A program made the position numbers and the translations under genes. This document shows, piece by piece, positions 16,589 to 25,178 of a stretch of 64,000 nucleotides of DNA (its first letter is position 1; the number at the start of each line of letters is the position of its first letter). The stretch comes from DASZVB01 sp035545855 (GTDB taxonomy: Bacteria > Myxococcota_A > Polyangia > Polyangiales > Polyangiaceae). The stretch is taken from NCBI GenBank assembly GCA_035545855.1, contig DASZXK010000154.1:62001-126000 (forward strand), in the 5' to 3' direction. The notes under the pieces are model-generated. The model was not told the origin of the DNA, ran no database searches, and was given only the letters and a program-made list of their open reading frames with translations.

Positions 16589-18787
16589 TCAGATCCCGGT
16601 TGGCCGGAAACGTTTCTTCGGCGCAGCGCGGACAGGGGCGGGAGGCGTCGAGCCCGTGCTCGCGTTCACCGAGCCCGGAGCGGCGGGTGACGGTGTGGGT
16701 GACGGCATGATTCGCGCGCCGTCCGGCGGCGGGGCCGGACGCGCCGTCGGCGCAGGAACGGCCTCGAGTGGGACGGCGGAGGAGGGTTCGGCGCCGCTGC
16801 GCTCGGCCCGGGACGCGGCCGACGCGGACGGCGGCGCATCGGCGGCTCCGTCGGGTTTCGAGAGCAGGGCGCGGATCCCACCGATGACGACGAGAAGCAA
16901 AGCCGCCGCGAGCACGCCGAGCACCACACGCCGAGAATCTCGTCGCGGAACCCGCGGGGAGACGGCCCCGTCGTCCGTGCCGGGCGAAACGGCGTCGAGC
17001 GGCCTGACGACCGGTGCGCTGGTCGCTTCTTCGACCGTACCGAGGGTGGAAAGCGCCGTCGTGACGGCGAGGGCCGGCGCGGGAAGGGTGGTCACCGGCG
17101 CGGGCTCCGCGGGAGCCCGCGGAGGCGGCAACGTCGTCGCATCTTCGCTCGACGGCGGAACGCTCTCGACGGATGCGGCCCGGGACGCGTTCGGAGCCGG
17201 CGGGATCGTGGGAGCGTCGGCGCTCTCCGGCGGCACGCTGTCGGCGACCGCCGCGCGGATCGCGGCCGCGATGTCGGCGATGTCCCCACGCGCGACCGTC
17301 TTCTCCCCGTCCATGGATGGCGGAATGCTCTCCACGTCCGCGCCGATCCCTTCGCTCGACGGCGGGATGCTCTCCACGTCCGCGCCGATGCCCGCGCTCG
17401 ACGGCGGGATGCTCTCCACGTCCGCGCCGATCCCGAGGCTCGCTGGAGGAACGCTCTCCTCCGCCGCGACGGCCGTCACTGCCGGGGCGGTCTTCGCGAA
17501 GTCCGTCGGCGGCCTCGCGACGGGCGCCTTCGGGGTCGTCTCGGCAGGGAGCGGTACGGTGACGGCCTTCGCGCCGACCGGAAGCGTGCTCGCGTCGAAG
17601 TCGGCCGGCGTCGGCACGCGGATCTTGGCCGTGCCGATGGGAAGTGTGCTCGCGTCGAGGTCCGGAGCGACCGGGACCGGGACCGGCAACGAGGCGTCTT
17701 GAAGCGCCTCGGAACGATTCGCCGGCTGCTTTTCGTCGCGGGCCTCCGAAAGCGCGGGAAGGTCCAGCTCGACGCCCGTCTGCGCGAGCCACTTCGCGAC
17801 GGCGTCGGTGGTCGCGACGGCCGCGCCGGGAAGCGCGCGGAGCGCCTCTAGCGCCCCCCGAGCCGACGCGAAACGGGCGGCGGGGTCCCGCGCGAGACAT
17901 TTCTCCACCCAGCCGGCGACCTCGGCGGTCACCTTGCCTTTGAGGAGCGGAAGAGTGTCCAGACGCTGGATCGGCGCCGAGAGGACCTTTCGCTTCGTCG
18001 CCGCAGCCTGCATGGGGTCGACCTTGGGCTTCGCCGCGGCAGCACCGGGCTTCGGCACGATCATGGGACCGAACAGCGAGCGGCCCGCCACGAGCTCCCA
18101 CACGAGCACCCCGATCGTGAACACGTCCGCGCGCTCGTCCCAGGGCTTGTGTTCGAGCTGCTCCGGGGCGCGGTACGCGACGGACTCCGCCGACCCCGCG
18201 AGGCTCGGGACCGTCGTCGCCACGCCGGCGAGCCCCGCTTCGAGCAGCATCGTCTCGCCGAAGGCCGCGACGAAGAGATGGTCCGGGCCGAGCCCGCCGT
18301 GGACTCCTCGCGCGAGGAGCTGCTCGTCCTCCGTCTCCGCGTCCGGGTGAATCTCCGCCCAGGGCTCACGGACTGCGTCCACGGCCTCGAGCGCGTCCGA
18401 CGCGATGCGCAGGGCGAGCGCGGGCGTCGCCGGCACCCGCTTCGGCCCGGGCTGCCGGAGGAGGTTCTGGAGGACGGTTCCGCCGACGTGCTCGCTGACG
18501 AGCGCGATCTCCGCGTCTGCCACGGCGACGTCGAGTAGCGCTGCAATCTTCGCGTGGCGAAGCTCCATGGCCGCGAAGCCGGCATTGCTGATGAGCTCGA
18601 CGGACCGCGCGTCCAGGATGCTCCCCCGCGGCACGATCCGGACGAGGACGGCGCGTCCCTCCTCCGTGCCCGTCGCCACTCGCGCGCGAAAGAGCTCGCC
18701 GAGCGGGCCCGCCACGACGCGCGAAACCAGCGCGTATCGGCCGACCAAGCGCGGCGCGGTGGCATCGGTCGGGGTCATGGGGTCCAT
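16589..18787 (-). CDS. Pseudokinase: Hanks-type kinase fold lacking catalytic motifs, single-pass membrane
   Basis: About 732 residues from the ATG at 18787 (MDPMTP; an ATG three codons later and a GTG at 18808 are alternatives). Residues ~15-330 follow the kinase fold, but the glycine loop reads VAGPLGEL, the VAIK Lys is Arg (VLVRIV), HRDLKPEN reads HGGLGPDH and DFG reads EAG. Only YRAPEQ and the downstream ERADVFTIGVLVWELVAG region remain typical. Phosphotransfer is therefore unlikely. A long Pro/Ala/Ser linker includes three tandem 14-residue repeats. A transmembrane helix lies near 622-645, and a Pro-rich outer tail ends KKRFRPTGI. It is divergent from an intact kinase gene starting at 18988. 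Probably a regulatory scaffold. Confidence 0.88.
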   Translation of the reverse strand: MDPMTPTDATAPRLVGRYALVSRVVAGPLGELFRARVATGTEEGRAVLVRIVPRGSILDARSVELISNAGFAAMELRHAKIAALLDVAVADAEIALVSEHVGGTVLQNLLRQPGPKRVPATPALALRIASDALEAVDAVREPWAEIHPDAETEDEQLLARGVHGGLGPDHLFVAAFGETMLLEAGLAGVATTVPSLAGSAESVAYRAPEQLEHKPWDERADVFTIGVLVWELVAGRSLFGPMIVPKPGAAAAKPKVDPMQAAATKRKVLSAPIQRLDTLPLLKGKVTAEVAGWVEKCLARDPAARFASARGALEALRALPGAAVATTDAVAKWLAQTGVELDLPALSEARDEKQPANRSEALQDASLPVPVPVAPDLDASTLPIGTAKIRVPTPADFDASTLPVGAKAVTVPLPAETTPKAPVARPPTDFAKTAPAVTAVAAEESVPPASLGIGADVESIPPSSAGIGADVESIPPSSEGIGADVESIPPSMDGEKTVARGDIADIAAAIRAAVADSVPPESADAPTIPPAPNASRAASVESVPPSSEDATTLPPPRAPAEPAPVTTLPAPALAVTTALSTLGTVEEATSAPVVRPLDAVSPGTDDGAVSPRVPRRDSRRVVLGVLAAALLLVVIGGIRALLSKPDGAADAPPSASAASRAERSGAEPSSAVPLEAVPAPTARPAPPPDGARIMPSPTPSPAAPGSVNASTGSTPPAPVRAAPKKRFRPTGI
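17314..17440 (-). repeat. Three tandem 42-bp (14-residue) coding repeats in the pseudokinase linker
   Basis: Within the disordered linker of the pseudokinase, the unit GIGADVESIPPSS(A/E) occurs three times in a row with a 42-bp period (unit boundaries near 17319, 17361 and 17403). The DNA copies are nearly identical, which points to recent slippage or unequal exchange. A degenerate fourth copy (ESVPPASLGIG) precedes them and related S-VPP motifs follow. Confidence 0.85.
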
Positions 18788-18987
18788 GTAAGTGCACCGC
18801 GGAGACACACCGCCGGGCGAGACCGCGGACGCCCCTCGGCGCGAGGTGGATCGTAGCCCGTTTCACCGCATCTCGGAGATATTTGGAGAGCCGAGAACGC
18901 TCCCGGAGAAAGAGCTCTCCGGGAACGGTCCGATGCTTGTTCGCGCCCGAGATGTCTCCTACATTTCGTGGGTTCCACTGCGTCGAA

Positions 18988-20538
18988 ATGGCGTCCGATT
19001 CCGACGACCACAAGCAGACGACCGCATCGGGTCTGCGCTCCATCGGGTCCGAACCGCGGCCTTCGTCCACCTCGGTGGCTCCGGCGCCGGCGCCGTCACG
19101 GCCGCGCTACGGGCCGAAGGACGTCATCGCCGACAAGTACGAGCTCGTTCGCAAGCTCGGAGAGGGCGGAATGGGCGAGGTCTGGCTCGCCCACAACCAG
19201 ACGCTCGACATCGAAGTCGCCATCAAGCTGATCCGCGGTGACGTGGCCACGGAGGAAATGGCCGACCGGCTCCTCCACGAGGCCCGCGCGGCGGCTCGCC
19301 TCGGACATCCCGCGATCGTCCGGGTCAACGACTTCGGCAAGACGGGCCGCGGGGACCCTTTCATCGTCATGGAGCGCCTCGACGGTGAGGACCTGGCGAG
19401 CGCCCTCGCGAAGCGCGGCACGCTCCAGCCCGACCGCGCCGTGCGAACCCTGCTCCCCATCGTGCACGCGCTCACGGTCGCGCACACGAAGGGCATCGTC
19501 CACCGGGACCTCAAGCCAGAGAACATCTACGTCGCGAAAGACGACGAGGGTCACGTCCAGCCGAAGCTCGTCGACTTCGGCGTCGCGAAGCTCGAACGGC
19601 AGCAGTCGACGCGCATCACGCAGAGCGGCGCCCTCCTCGGCAGCCCGCTCTACATGTCCCCGGAGCAAGCCCGCGGAGACGACGTCGACCATCGCGCGGA
19701 CATCTGGGCGCTCGGCGTGGTCCTCTACGAGCTCATCGTGGGGCGCGCGCCGTTCGACGGAAAGAACTACAACGCGGTGCTCTATTCGATCATCGCGAAC
19801 GCCCCCACGCCCACCACGGACCTCGGCATCGGGGACGGCGAGCTCTGGTCGATCATCGAACGCGCGCTCCGGAAAGATCAGGATCTCCGCTGGTACTCCA
19901 TGCGAGATTTCGGCGAGGCGCTCGCGCACTGGCTGGAGGACCGCGGCATCCACGAGGACATCACCGGGGCGTCTCTCCAGGCGACGTGGATCCAGTGGAA
20001 GAAGAGCGAGGACGCGCTCGCGGGAGCCTCGCTTCCCCCACCGGACGACACGGGCCCCGTGGATCTCCCGCCTCCGCCGAGGCTGAGCATTCCCGGTCTC
20101 GAGACCCGCACGCGCGAGATCACCGTTCGTCGCAAGCGCAAGGTGCCCGTCCTGGCGCTCGCCGCGGGCGGAGCGCTCCTCCTCGCAATCGTGATCGCGA
20201 TAGCCGCGACGCGGACGCCGAAGCCCGAGGTCACGGATGGAATGGCGGGCGCCGCGAGGGAAGAGCACACCCCGGCTCCCATCGCGCCGGCGGCGGCAGC
20301 CGAGGAGCCGGGCCCGGTGGATCCCGCGCACGAGCAGGCCGTCGAGAAGGCCGTCGAAGAGGCGCTCGCCGCGGAGGACGCACCGCCCGCCGCTGCCGGG
20401 AACTCCGCCGCCCCGCATCCGAAAGCGCCCGCTGCGGCCGCCGGGCACCCGCAGATCTCGGCGGCGAAGGGGATCTACACGCAGGATCCCTATCGAACGC
20501 CCCCTCCGCGTCCGCACGCCCTCAAAGATCCCTTCTGA
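18988..20538 (+). CDS. Hanks-type Ser/Thr protein kinase, catalytically intact, single-pass membrane
   Basis: 516 residues from the ATG at 18988 (MASDSDDHK). A longer frame reaches 18883, but its added residues look non-coding. The kinase domain (~50-320) has GEGGMGEV, catalytic Lys K80 (VAIK), HRDLKPEN with Asp 174, VDFGVAK and YMSPEQ, so it should be active. A juxtamembrane segment rich in Pro leads to basic residues and a transmembrane helix (~386-408), then an Ala/Glu/Pro-rich extracytoplasmic tail ending LKDPF. The 200-bp gap to the divergent pseudokinase gene probably holds both promoters; no clear -35/-10 pair was recognised there. Confidence 0.92.
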   Translation: MASDSDDHKQTTASGLRSIGSEPRPSSTSVAPAPAPSRPRYGPKDVIADKYELVRKLGEGGMGEVWLAHNQTLDIEVAIKLIRGDVATEEMADRLLHEARAAARLGHPAIVRVNDFGKTGRGDPFIVMERLDGEDLASALAKRGTLQPDRAVRTLLPIVHALTVAHTKGIVHRDLKPENIYVAKDDEGHVQPKLVDFGVAKLERQQSTRITQSGALLGSPLYMSPEQARGDDVDHRADIWALGVVLYELIVGRAPFDGKNYNAVLYSIIANAPTPTTDLGIGDGELWSIIERALRKDQDLRWYSMRDFGEALAHWLEDRGIHEDITGASLQATWIQWKKSEDALAGASLPPPDDTGPVDLPPPPRLSIPGLETRTREITVRRKRKVPVLALAAGGALLLAIVIAIAATRTPKPEVTDGMAGAAREEHTPAPIAPAAAAEEPGPVDPAHEQAVEKAVEEALAAEDAPPAAAGNSAAPHPKAPAAAAGHPQISAAKGIYTQDPYRTPPPRPHALKDPF

Positions 20539-20588
20539 CGGACGAAGCCCCCTTTTTCGGGGAACGGGTTCCGGGTAGCGTGCCGCGC

Positions 20589-20792
20589 ATGGATTCGCAC
20601 GGCGGACACGGTCCCGCGACCGAAGACGAGCTCGATCCGGACGAGCCTCGGACTCCCCTCTGGCTCCCGCTTCTCGGCCTCTGCCTGTTCGTGGCGGGCC
20701 TCGTCTATTTCCTCTCCGGACAGAAGCCGGAAGAGCCCGCTCCCGCCGCGAGCGCGGCGCCGTCCGCGAGCGCAGCGCCCGCGGCTCCGTGA
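20589..20792 (+). CDS. Small single-pass membrane protein
   Basis: 67 residues. A short acidic, His-containing N-terminus (MDSHGGHGPATEDELDPDEP) is followed by one clear transmembrane helix (~22-42, PLWLPLLGLCLFVAGLVYFL) and an Ala/Ser/Pro-rich tail. It starts 50 bp after the kinase gene on the same strand and could be its small partner or simply a neighbour. Codon use matches that of nearby genes. Function unknown. Confidence 0.65.
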   Translation: MDSHGGHGPATEDELDPDEPRTPLWLPLLGLCLFVAGLVYFLSGQKPEEPAPAASAAPSASAAPAAP

Positions 20793-20799
20793 GCGCCCC

Positions 20800-21486
20800 T
20801 CAGCCCGTGGTCTCCCGAGGGCGAGCGACCTCGTGGACGCGTCCGGCGAGGGTCGTCTTTCCCTGCTGGTTCGCGACCAGCTCGCGGATGAGCAGGATGA
20901 TCGTCGTGCGGAGCATGGTGAAGAGGCGCTCGACGTCCGTGTCTCCGTAGACCTGCGCGCGGAGGAACACGCCTTCGATCGACGCGAGGATGAGGTCGCA
21001 CGCGAGCGCGAGCTCCTCTTCGGGAAGGATCCCACCCACCGACTCCTGGATGCCGGAGACGAGCGCCTGGTGAGCGCTCTTGTAGAACCGGCGAAGCGCT
21101 TCTCGCGCGTCGTCGTCCACCTGCGTGCGCTCGGCGAGGACGACGAGCAGCACCCGGAACAGCTCGGGCCGCGCGAGGATCTTCGTCCGCATCGTGGAGA
21201 GGGCGATGTCGAGCCGATCGCGGGGGGAGCCGGCCGCCCGCGCCGCGACCTGGATCTGCTCGACCCACTCCGTCACCACCGTATCGATGACGGCGTTCAG
21301 CAGGCCCACCTTGTTCTGGAATTCCCAGTAGAGACCCGTCTTCGCAACGCCCGCGCGACGGCACAGCGCGTCGACACCGGTCGCCGCGTATCCGCGTTCC
21401 GCGAACATCTCGATCGCGGCGTCGAGCAAGCGTTCTCTCGTCGTTCCCTGACGCGGGGGATTCACTGGTGCGGGCGATGCGCTCAT
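20800..21486 (-). CDS. TetR/AcrR-family transcriptional regulator
   Basis: 228 residues. The N-terminal helix-turn-helix (~18-65) has the TetR pattern RERLLDAAIEMFAERGYAATGVDALCRRAGVAKTGLYWEFQNKVGLLNAV. The larger C-terminal helical domain would bind ligand and dimerise. GGGAG eight bases before the ATG supports the start. It is divergent from a second TetR gene across 230 bp; a TATACT element on this strand at 21567-21572 and an overlapping imperfect palindrome suggest autoregulation. It ends seven bases from the convergent small membrane protein gene. Target genes are unknown. Confidence 0.92.
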   Translation of the reverse strand: MSASPAPVNPPRQGTTRERLLDAAIEMFAERGYAATGVDALCRRAGVAKTGLYWEFQNKVGLLNAVIDTVVTEWVEQIQVAARAAGSPRDRLDIALSTMRTKILARPELFRVLLVVLAERTQVDDDAREALRRFYKSAHQALVSGIQESVGGILPEEELALACDLILASIEGVFLRAQVYGDTDVERLFTMLRTTIILLIRELVANQQGKTTLAGRVHEVARPRETTG

Positions 21487-21555
21487 GGGCTCGACTCCCG
21501 TTTTGATGAAGGGTCCGCGAACTCTGCTCTCGCGCGAATTTTCTAGGAACGCTGA

Positions 21556-21586
21556 GGCTACCGATCAGTATATCAGGAGGATAGCC
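21556..21586. promoter_or_regulatory. Candidate TetR operator: imperfect palindrome over a -10-like element
   Basis: Outer arms GGCTA (21556-21560) and TAGCC (21582-21586) form a 31-bp imperfect inverted repeat, with additional symmetric positions inside. It encloses TATACT on the minus strand (21567-21572), a plausible -10 for the leftward TetR gene whose ATG is at 21486. Size and placement fit autorepression, but the inner symmetry is weak. Confidence 0.35.
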
Positions 21587-21673
21587 CGAACGGTACAGAG
21601 GGGTCCGTTCGCCCGTCTCCGAGCGTGTTACCAAGCTGCCCGCGCGCCAGCAAGGGCCAGACCGGCCCGCGCG

Positions 21674-21702
21674 TTGAACCGGACCGCGAACTGAACTAGA
21701 AT
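21674..21702 (+). promoter_or_regulatory. Sigma-70-like promoter of the rightward TetR gene
   Basis: TTGAAC (21674-21679) and TAGAAT (21697-21702) are separated by exactly 17 bp, in a locally AT-rich stretch just upstream of the ATG at 21717. The predicted transcription start (~21709) leaves a leader of under ten bases, so the transcript would be leaderless or nearly so. The short inverted repeat GAAT/ATTC at 21699-21710 overlaps the -10 and could be an operator half. Confidence 0.55.
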
Positions 21703-21716
21703 TCTGATTCTGATCG

Positions 21717-22403
21717 ATGTCTTCTCCGGCCAGTATTCCGCCGATTGCCGCCCTCCACTGGGTGAAGCCGCCCCGCCAGGTGCGGAGCCAGAAGACGCTC
21801 GAGCGGGTGCTGGATGCCGCCGAGGAGCTCATCGGTGAGCGCGGGGTGACGGCCCTCACGGTCTCCGAGGTCGTCCGGCGGGCGGGGTCCTCGGTCGGCG
21901 CGTTCTACGCCCGGTTCCCCGACAAGGACGCGCTCCTCTCCACGCTCCACGAGCGCTCCTGCGACGAAGCGCTCGCGACCGCCGAGCTCGCGCTGGAGCC
22001 TGCGCGATGGCGGAACCGCGACCTCGGGACCGCCGTGTCCGAGATCGTCCGGTTCACGGTCGCGCTCTGTCAGGAACGTCGCGGGGTGCTCCTCGCGTTC
22101 ATCGCGCTCGCCGCCTCGGATGCCGCGTACGCCGAGCGGCGCGCCCGTCTCGAGACGCAGATCGCGTCGCTCCTCCACCGATTCCTCGAAGGACGTGACG
22201 GCGAGTTCAGCCACCGCGACGCGAAGACGGCGTCCGCCGTCGCGATCCGCATGCTCCTCGGCGCGGCGGAGTACGGCGCCCTCATCCAGCGCGTCCCCGG
22301 CAAGGAAATGGAGCTCTCGGACGAGCGCGTGAGCGCGGAGCTCTCCCGCGCCGTGCTCGCCTACCTGGGCGCCGCGGTGAGCGAGGGTCGCGTGACCCGG
22401 TGA
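21717..22403 (+). CDS. TetR-family transcriptional regulator
   Basis: 228 residues. The helix-turn-helix region (~22-70) reads RSQKTLERVLDAAEELIGERGVTALTVSEVVRRAGSSVGAFYARFPDKDALL, the typical TetR pattern with the AFYARFPDKDAL recognition segment. The C-terminal ligand domain is helical. It is divergent from another TetR gene (start 21486) and convergent with the large receiver-like/TPR gene ending at 22420. A good 17-bp-spaced promoter lies at 21674-21702. The ligand and regulon cannot be inferred. Confidence 0.92.
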   Translation: MSSPASIPPIAALHWVKPPRQVRSQKTLERVLDAAEELIGERGVTALTVSEVVRRAGSSVGAFYARFPDKDALLSTLHERSCDEALATAELALEPARWRNRDLGTAVSEIVRFTVALCQERRGVLLAFIALAASDAAYAERRARLETQIASLLHRFLEGRDGEFSHRDAKTASAVAIRMLLGAAEYGALIQRVPGKEMELSDERVSAELSRAVLAYLGAAVSEGRVTR

Positions 22404-22419
22404 ACCCGCTCGGCCAGCG

Positions 22420-25029
22420 TCACTTGCTCGCGCGGAGCATTCGGCTCGCGGCCTTGTAGTTTCCCGGATCGATGTCGTAGGCGGACTTCCATTCGGTCCG
22501 CGCCGTCACGAGATCGCCGTTCTTTTCGGCGACGTCCCCGAGGAGGACGCGAAGCTCCGGGTCGTGCGGCGCGAGGGACACGGCGCGCTTCGCCCAGGTG
22601 AGCGCGCCCGCATTCTCGCCCCGGACGAGGAGCACGCGCGCGAGGCCGGCGGCGCCGAGCGCGTTCGTCGGGTCGAGGAGGATGGAGCGCCGGAAGAGCC
22701 GATCGGCCTGCGCGTTGTCGGCGGCCTTCATCGCGCGCTCGGCGCCGTGCACGAACGTGTACGCCATGTTCCGCACCGCCGCGGTATCCGACGGATCGAT
22801 GTGCGCGAGGGAGAGCCAGATCTCTCGCGCGCGATCGACGTCCCCGGCGCGGGCAAGCGCATCGCCGTAGAGCGATTGCACGTCCTGGTTTCCCGGGTGC
22901 TGCTTCGCGGCGCGCTCGGCCCACTCGCGCGCCTGTCCGGCGTCGTGCCGGAGGAGGAAGATTCGAACGAGCGCGAGGAACGGCTCGGGCCGAGTCGGAT
23001 CCAGCACGACGGCGCGGCAGTACGCGACCTCTGCGTCGTCCATCTTGCCGAGCATGAGCGCGCGACGCCCGAAGCCGACCTCGCGAAGTGCGCGGCTCGG
23101 CTGATCGTTCCCGAGCAAGGACCAGCTCGGGCCGACGGCCTGTTCGCAGGTCGGCGCCTTCTGCTGGACCTCGCCCGAAGCATCCGGCGGCAGCGCCGAG
23201 TCCGTGGGCGGCGCTTCGGCGGCCTTCGACGGCGGGGCGGCGGAAGCGGCTTCGACGGGGGCGGCGGACGCCTTCTCGGCCGGCGGCGTCGGGGGTGCGG
23301 CGGGGGCGTTCGCTGCCGTCGGAGCGGCCGGCGTCGCGGTCGCGGCGGCGGGCGACTCCACGACGGGACGCTTCCGCGCGGACGGCTCGGGCGCCTTCTT
23401 CCCCGCCGAGACGATCAGGACGGCGATGGCCGTTCCCACGATGACCGACGCGAATCCGACGAGCGTCCACACGCCGATGGCGCGACGCCGCGCCGCGATC
23501 GAGTCCCTCCGGGTGGAGTCGGGCGGGTACGATGCGGACGCCTCGGGTCTGATCGAATCCGTCGGGGGGATGGACGGCTGGATCGGCGAGGCCTCGCCGT
23601 CGGCGAGGTTCAGCGCGTCGTCGACGGGAGACATGATGTTCACCGTCTGCGCCTCCGGCAGGGGCTCGATGCGCACCCTCCCCGTCCCGAGACCCATCAG
23701 CGCGGAGAGCGCGACGGCGCCCTCGAGCGTCGGCCCCCCGGAGCGATCGTCCGCGCGCGCGCCCGCGACTAGCTGATCGCTGAGCTCGACCCGGACTTCG
23801 AGGCGCGGGTTGTGCACCGTGATGCGGACCGGTCGCTTCGAGGCGGCCGCGGCACGAACGAGCCGGGAAGGGCCCGTGATCTCCAGGCGCGTGTCGAACG
23901 AAGACGAGAGGCCGATGCGCTCGCGGAGGGCGCGCTCGGGCTCCGCGAGGGCGGCGAGGGTGCCGAGGATCCGCGTGATCCGAGCCGCGCCTTCGGTGTC
24001 CGACCAGATCTCGTCCCAGCGTGCGACGAGGAGCGACGCCCACCGGAGGCGAGTGTCCCTCCGCATCCGGCGGACGAGGTCGTAGCCGGCGCCCGCGAGC
24101 CCCGGCTCGTCGATGAGGAGGATCGCGGGATCCAGCTGCCGGAGCCGCGCGAACCGCTGCTCGGGGGGATCGAAGTCCGTGACGACGACGGTGGCGTCGT
24201 GGCCGCGGAGCGCCTGCGCGACGGCGTCGGCCCGCGCGGCGTCCTCGTCCGCGAGGAGAATCCGGAGTCCGGCGACGTTGGCGGAGCCCGCGGTCGGGTC
24301 GAGCGCGTCGGCGCCGAGGAGCTGCACCGTGCCACCGGCGCGCTCGTCGAACTCGTACTGCAGCGGCTCGGCGTGTACGACGTGCTTCCGGATGCGCGAG
24401 ACGAACTCGTCGATCGTCTGCGCCAGCGGGCGCCCGCCGCCGAGGACGACGCGAATCGTGTCTTCGGAGGTTCCCTTCGGACCGCGCACGCTGAGGATGC
24501 CGCTCCGGAGCTCCTTGGAGAGCGCCTGGACGAGCTCGTCGAGGGTCGCCTCGCCGACGTAGCCGACCGTTCCGCCGTCCCGCTCGGGGATCTCTCGCGC
24601 GAGCTTCGCCACGCGCTCGGCGATCGCGTCCACGCTCGCGGACCGGGGAATGACGGCGGCGGCGCCGTGGCGGAAAGCGCGAAGACGCTCGTCGAGCGCC
24701 GTCTCGTCGGCGAGGATGGCGACCGGAACGACGGAGCTGTGCGGCGTGGTGTAGAGATGCGCGAGCACGCTGGACCCGCCATCGGAGGCCGCGTCCCCGA
24801 CGAGGAGCACGAGATCCGGAGCAGAAGCCACCACGGCGTCCACGACGCCGTGCGCCGCCGTCGTCTCGACGTAGACGCCGTAACGCGACAGGGCCGCGGC
24901 GATCGCGCCGTGGAACGACTTGTCGGCCCCGACGAGGAGCACCGTCGGCTCCGCGTTGCCCCCGCGCCCGCCCCCCGCACCGGGTCGAGCCCCAGGCGCC
25001 TCATCGAGGCGATCGTCGGGAGGGGACAT
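22420..25029 (-). CDS. Membrane protein with degenerate receiver domains, PATAN-like region and TPR tail
   Basis: 869 residues from the ATG at 25029 (MSPPDDRLDE); a longer frame to 25167 is likely non-coding. Domain 1 (~29-145) has a receiver-like fold, but GADKS replaces the acidic pair and the phosphoacceptor position (LVLLVGDA) is not canonical. Residues ~155-260 resemble the DUF4388/PATAN helices (LDELVQALSKELRSGILSV). Domain 2 (~275-390) is receiver-like with ADED and LLIDE retained, but no clear switch Lys. A helix near 518-540 crosses the membrane. After an Ala/Pro linker, TPR-like repeats (~620-869) follow. Probably a signalling scaffold linking cytoplasmic input to a periplasmic TPR domain; the mechanism is unknown. 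Confidence 0.82.
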   Translation of the reverse strand: MSPPDDRLDEAPGARPGAGGGRGGNAEPTVLLVGADKSFHGAIAAALSRYGVYVETTAAHGVVDAVVASAPDLVLLVGDAASDGGSSVLAHLYTTPHSSVVPVAILADETALDERLRAFRHGAAAVIPRSASVDAIAERVAKLAREIPERDGGTVGYVGEATLDELVQALSKELRSGILSVRGPKGTSEDTIRVVLGGGRPLAQTIDEFVSRIRKHVVHAEPLQYEFDERAGGTVQLLGADALDPTAGSANVAGLRILLADEDAARADAVAQALRGHDATVVVTDFDPPEQRFARLRQLDPAILLIDEPGLAGAGYDLVRRMRRDTRLRWASLLVARWDEIWSDTEGAARITRILGTLAALAEPERALRERIGLSSSFDTRLEITGPSRLVRAAAASKRPVRITVHNPRLEVRVELSDQLVAGARADDRSGGPTLEGAVALSALMGLGTGRVRIEPLPEAQTVNIMSPVDDALNLADGEASPIQPSIPPTDSIRPEASASYPPDSTRRDSIAARRRAIGVWTLVGFASVIVGTAIAVLIVSAGKKAPEPSARKRPVVESPAAATATPAAPTAANAPAAPPTPPAEKASAAPVEAASAAPPSKAAEAPPTDSALPPDASGEVQQKAPTCEQAVGPSWSLLGNDQPSRALREVGFGRRALMLGKMDDAEVAYCRAVVLDPTRPEPFLALVRIFLLRHDAGQAREWAERAAKQHPGNQDVQSLYGDALARAGDVDRAREIWLSLAHIDPSDTAAVRNMAYTFVHGAERAMKAADNAQADRLFRRSILLDPTNALGAAGLARVLLVRGENAGALTWAKRAVSLAPHDPELRVLLGDVAEKNGDLVTARTEWKSAYDIDPGNYKAASRMLRASK

Positions 25030-25178
25030 GAGCCCGCCATCATTGCAGGGCGGCACCGCGGGGGAAAGCGGCTCTCGCGCTCGAGCTCCCGGCGCTTCGG
25101 CGGCGTCGCCGTCGTGCCCCTCGCACTTCGTGAAGCGCTGCGACGCCCGGTCCGCGCGCTCGAACACTAGACTACTGG

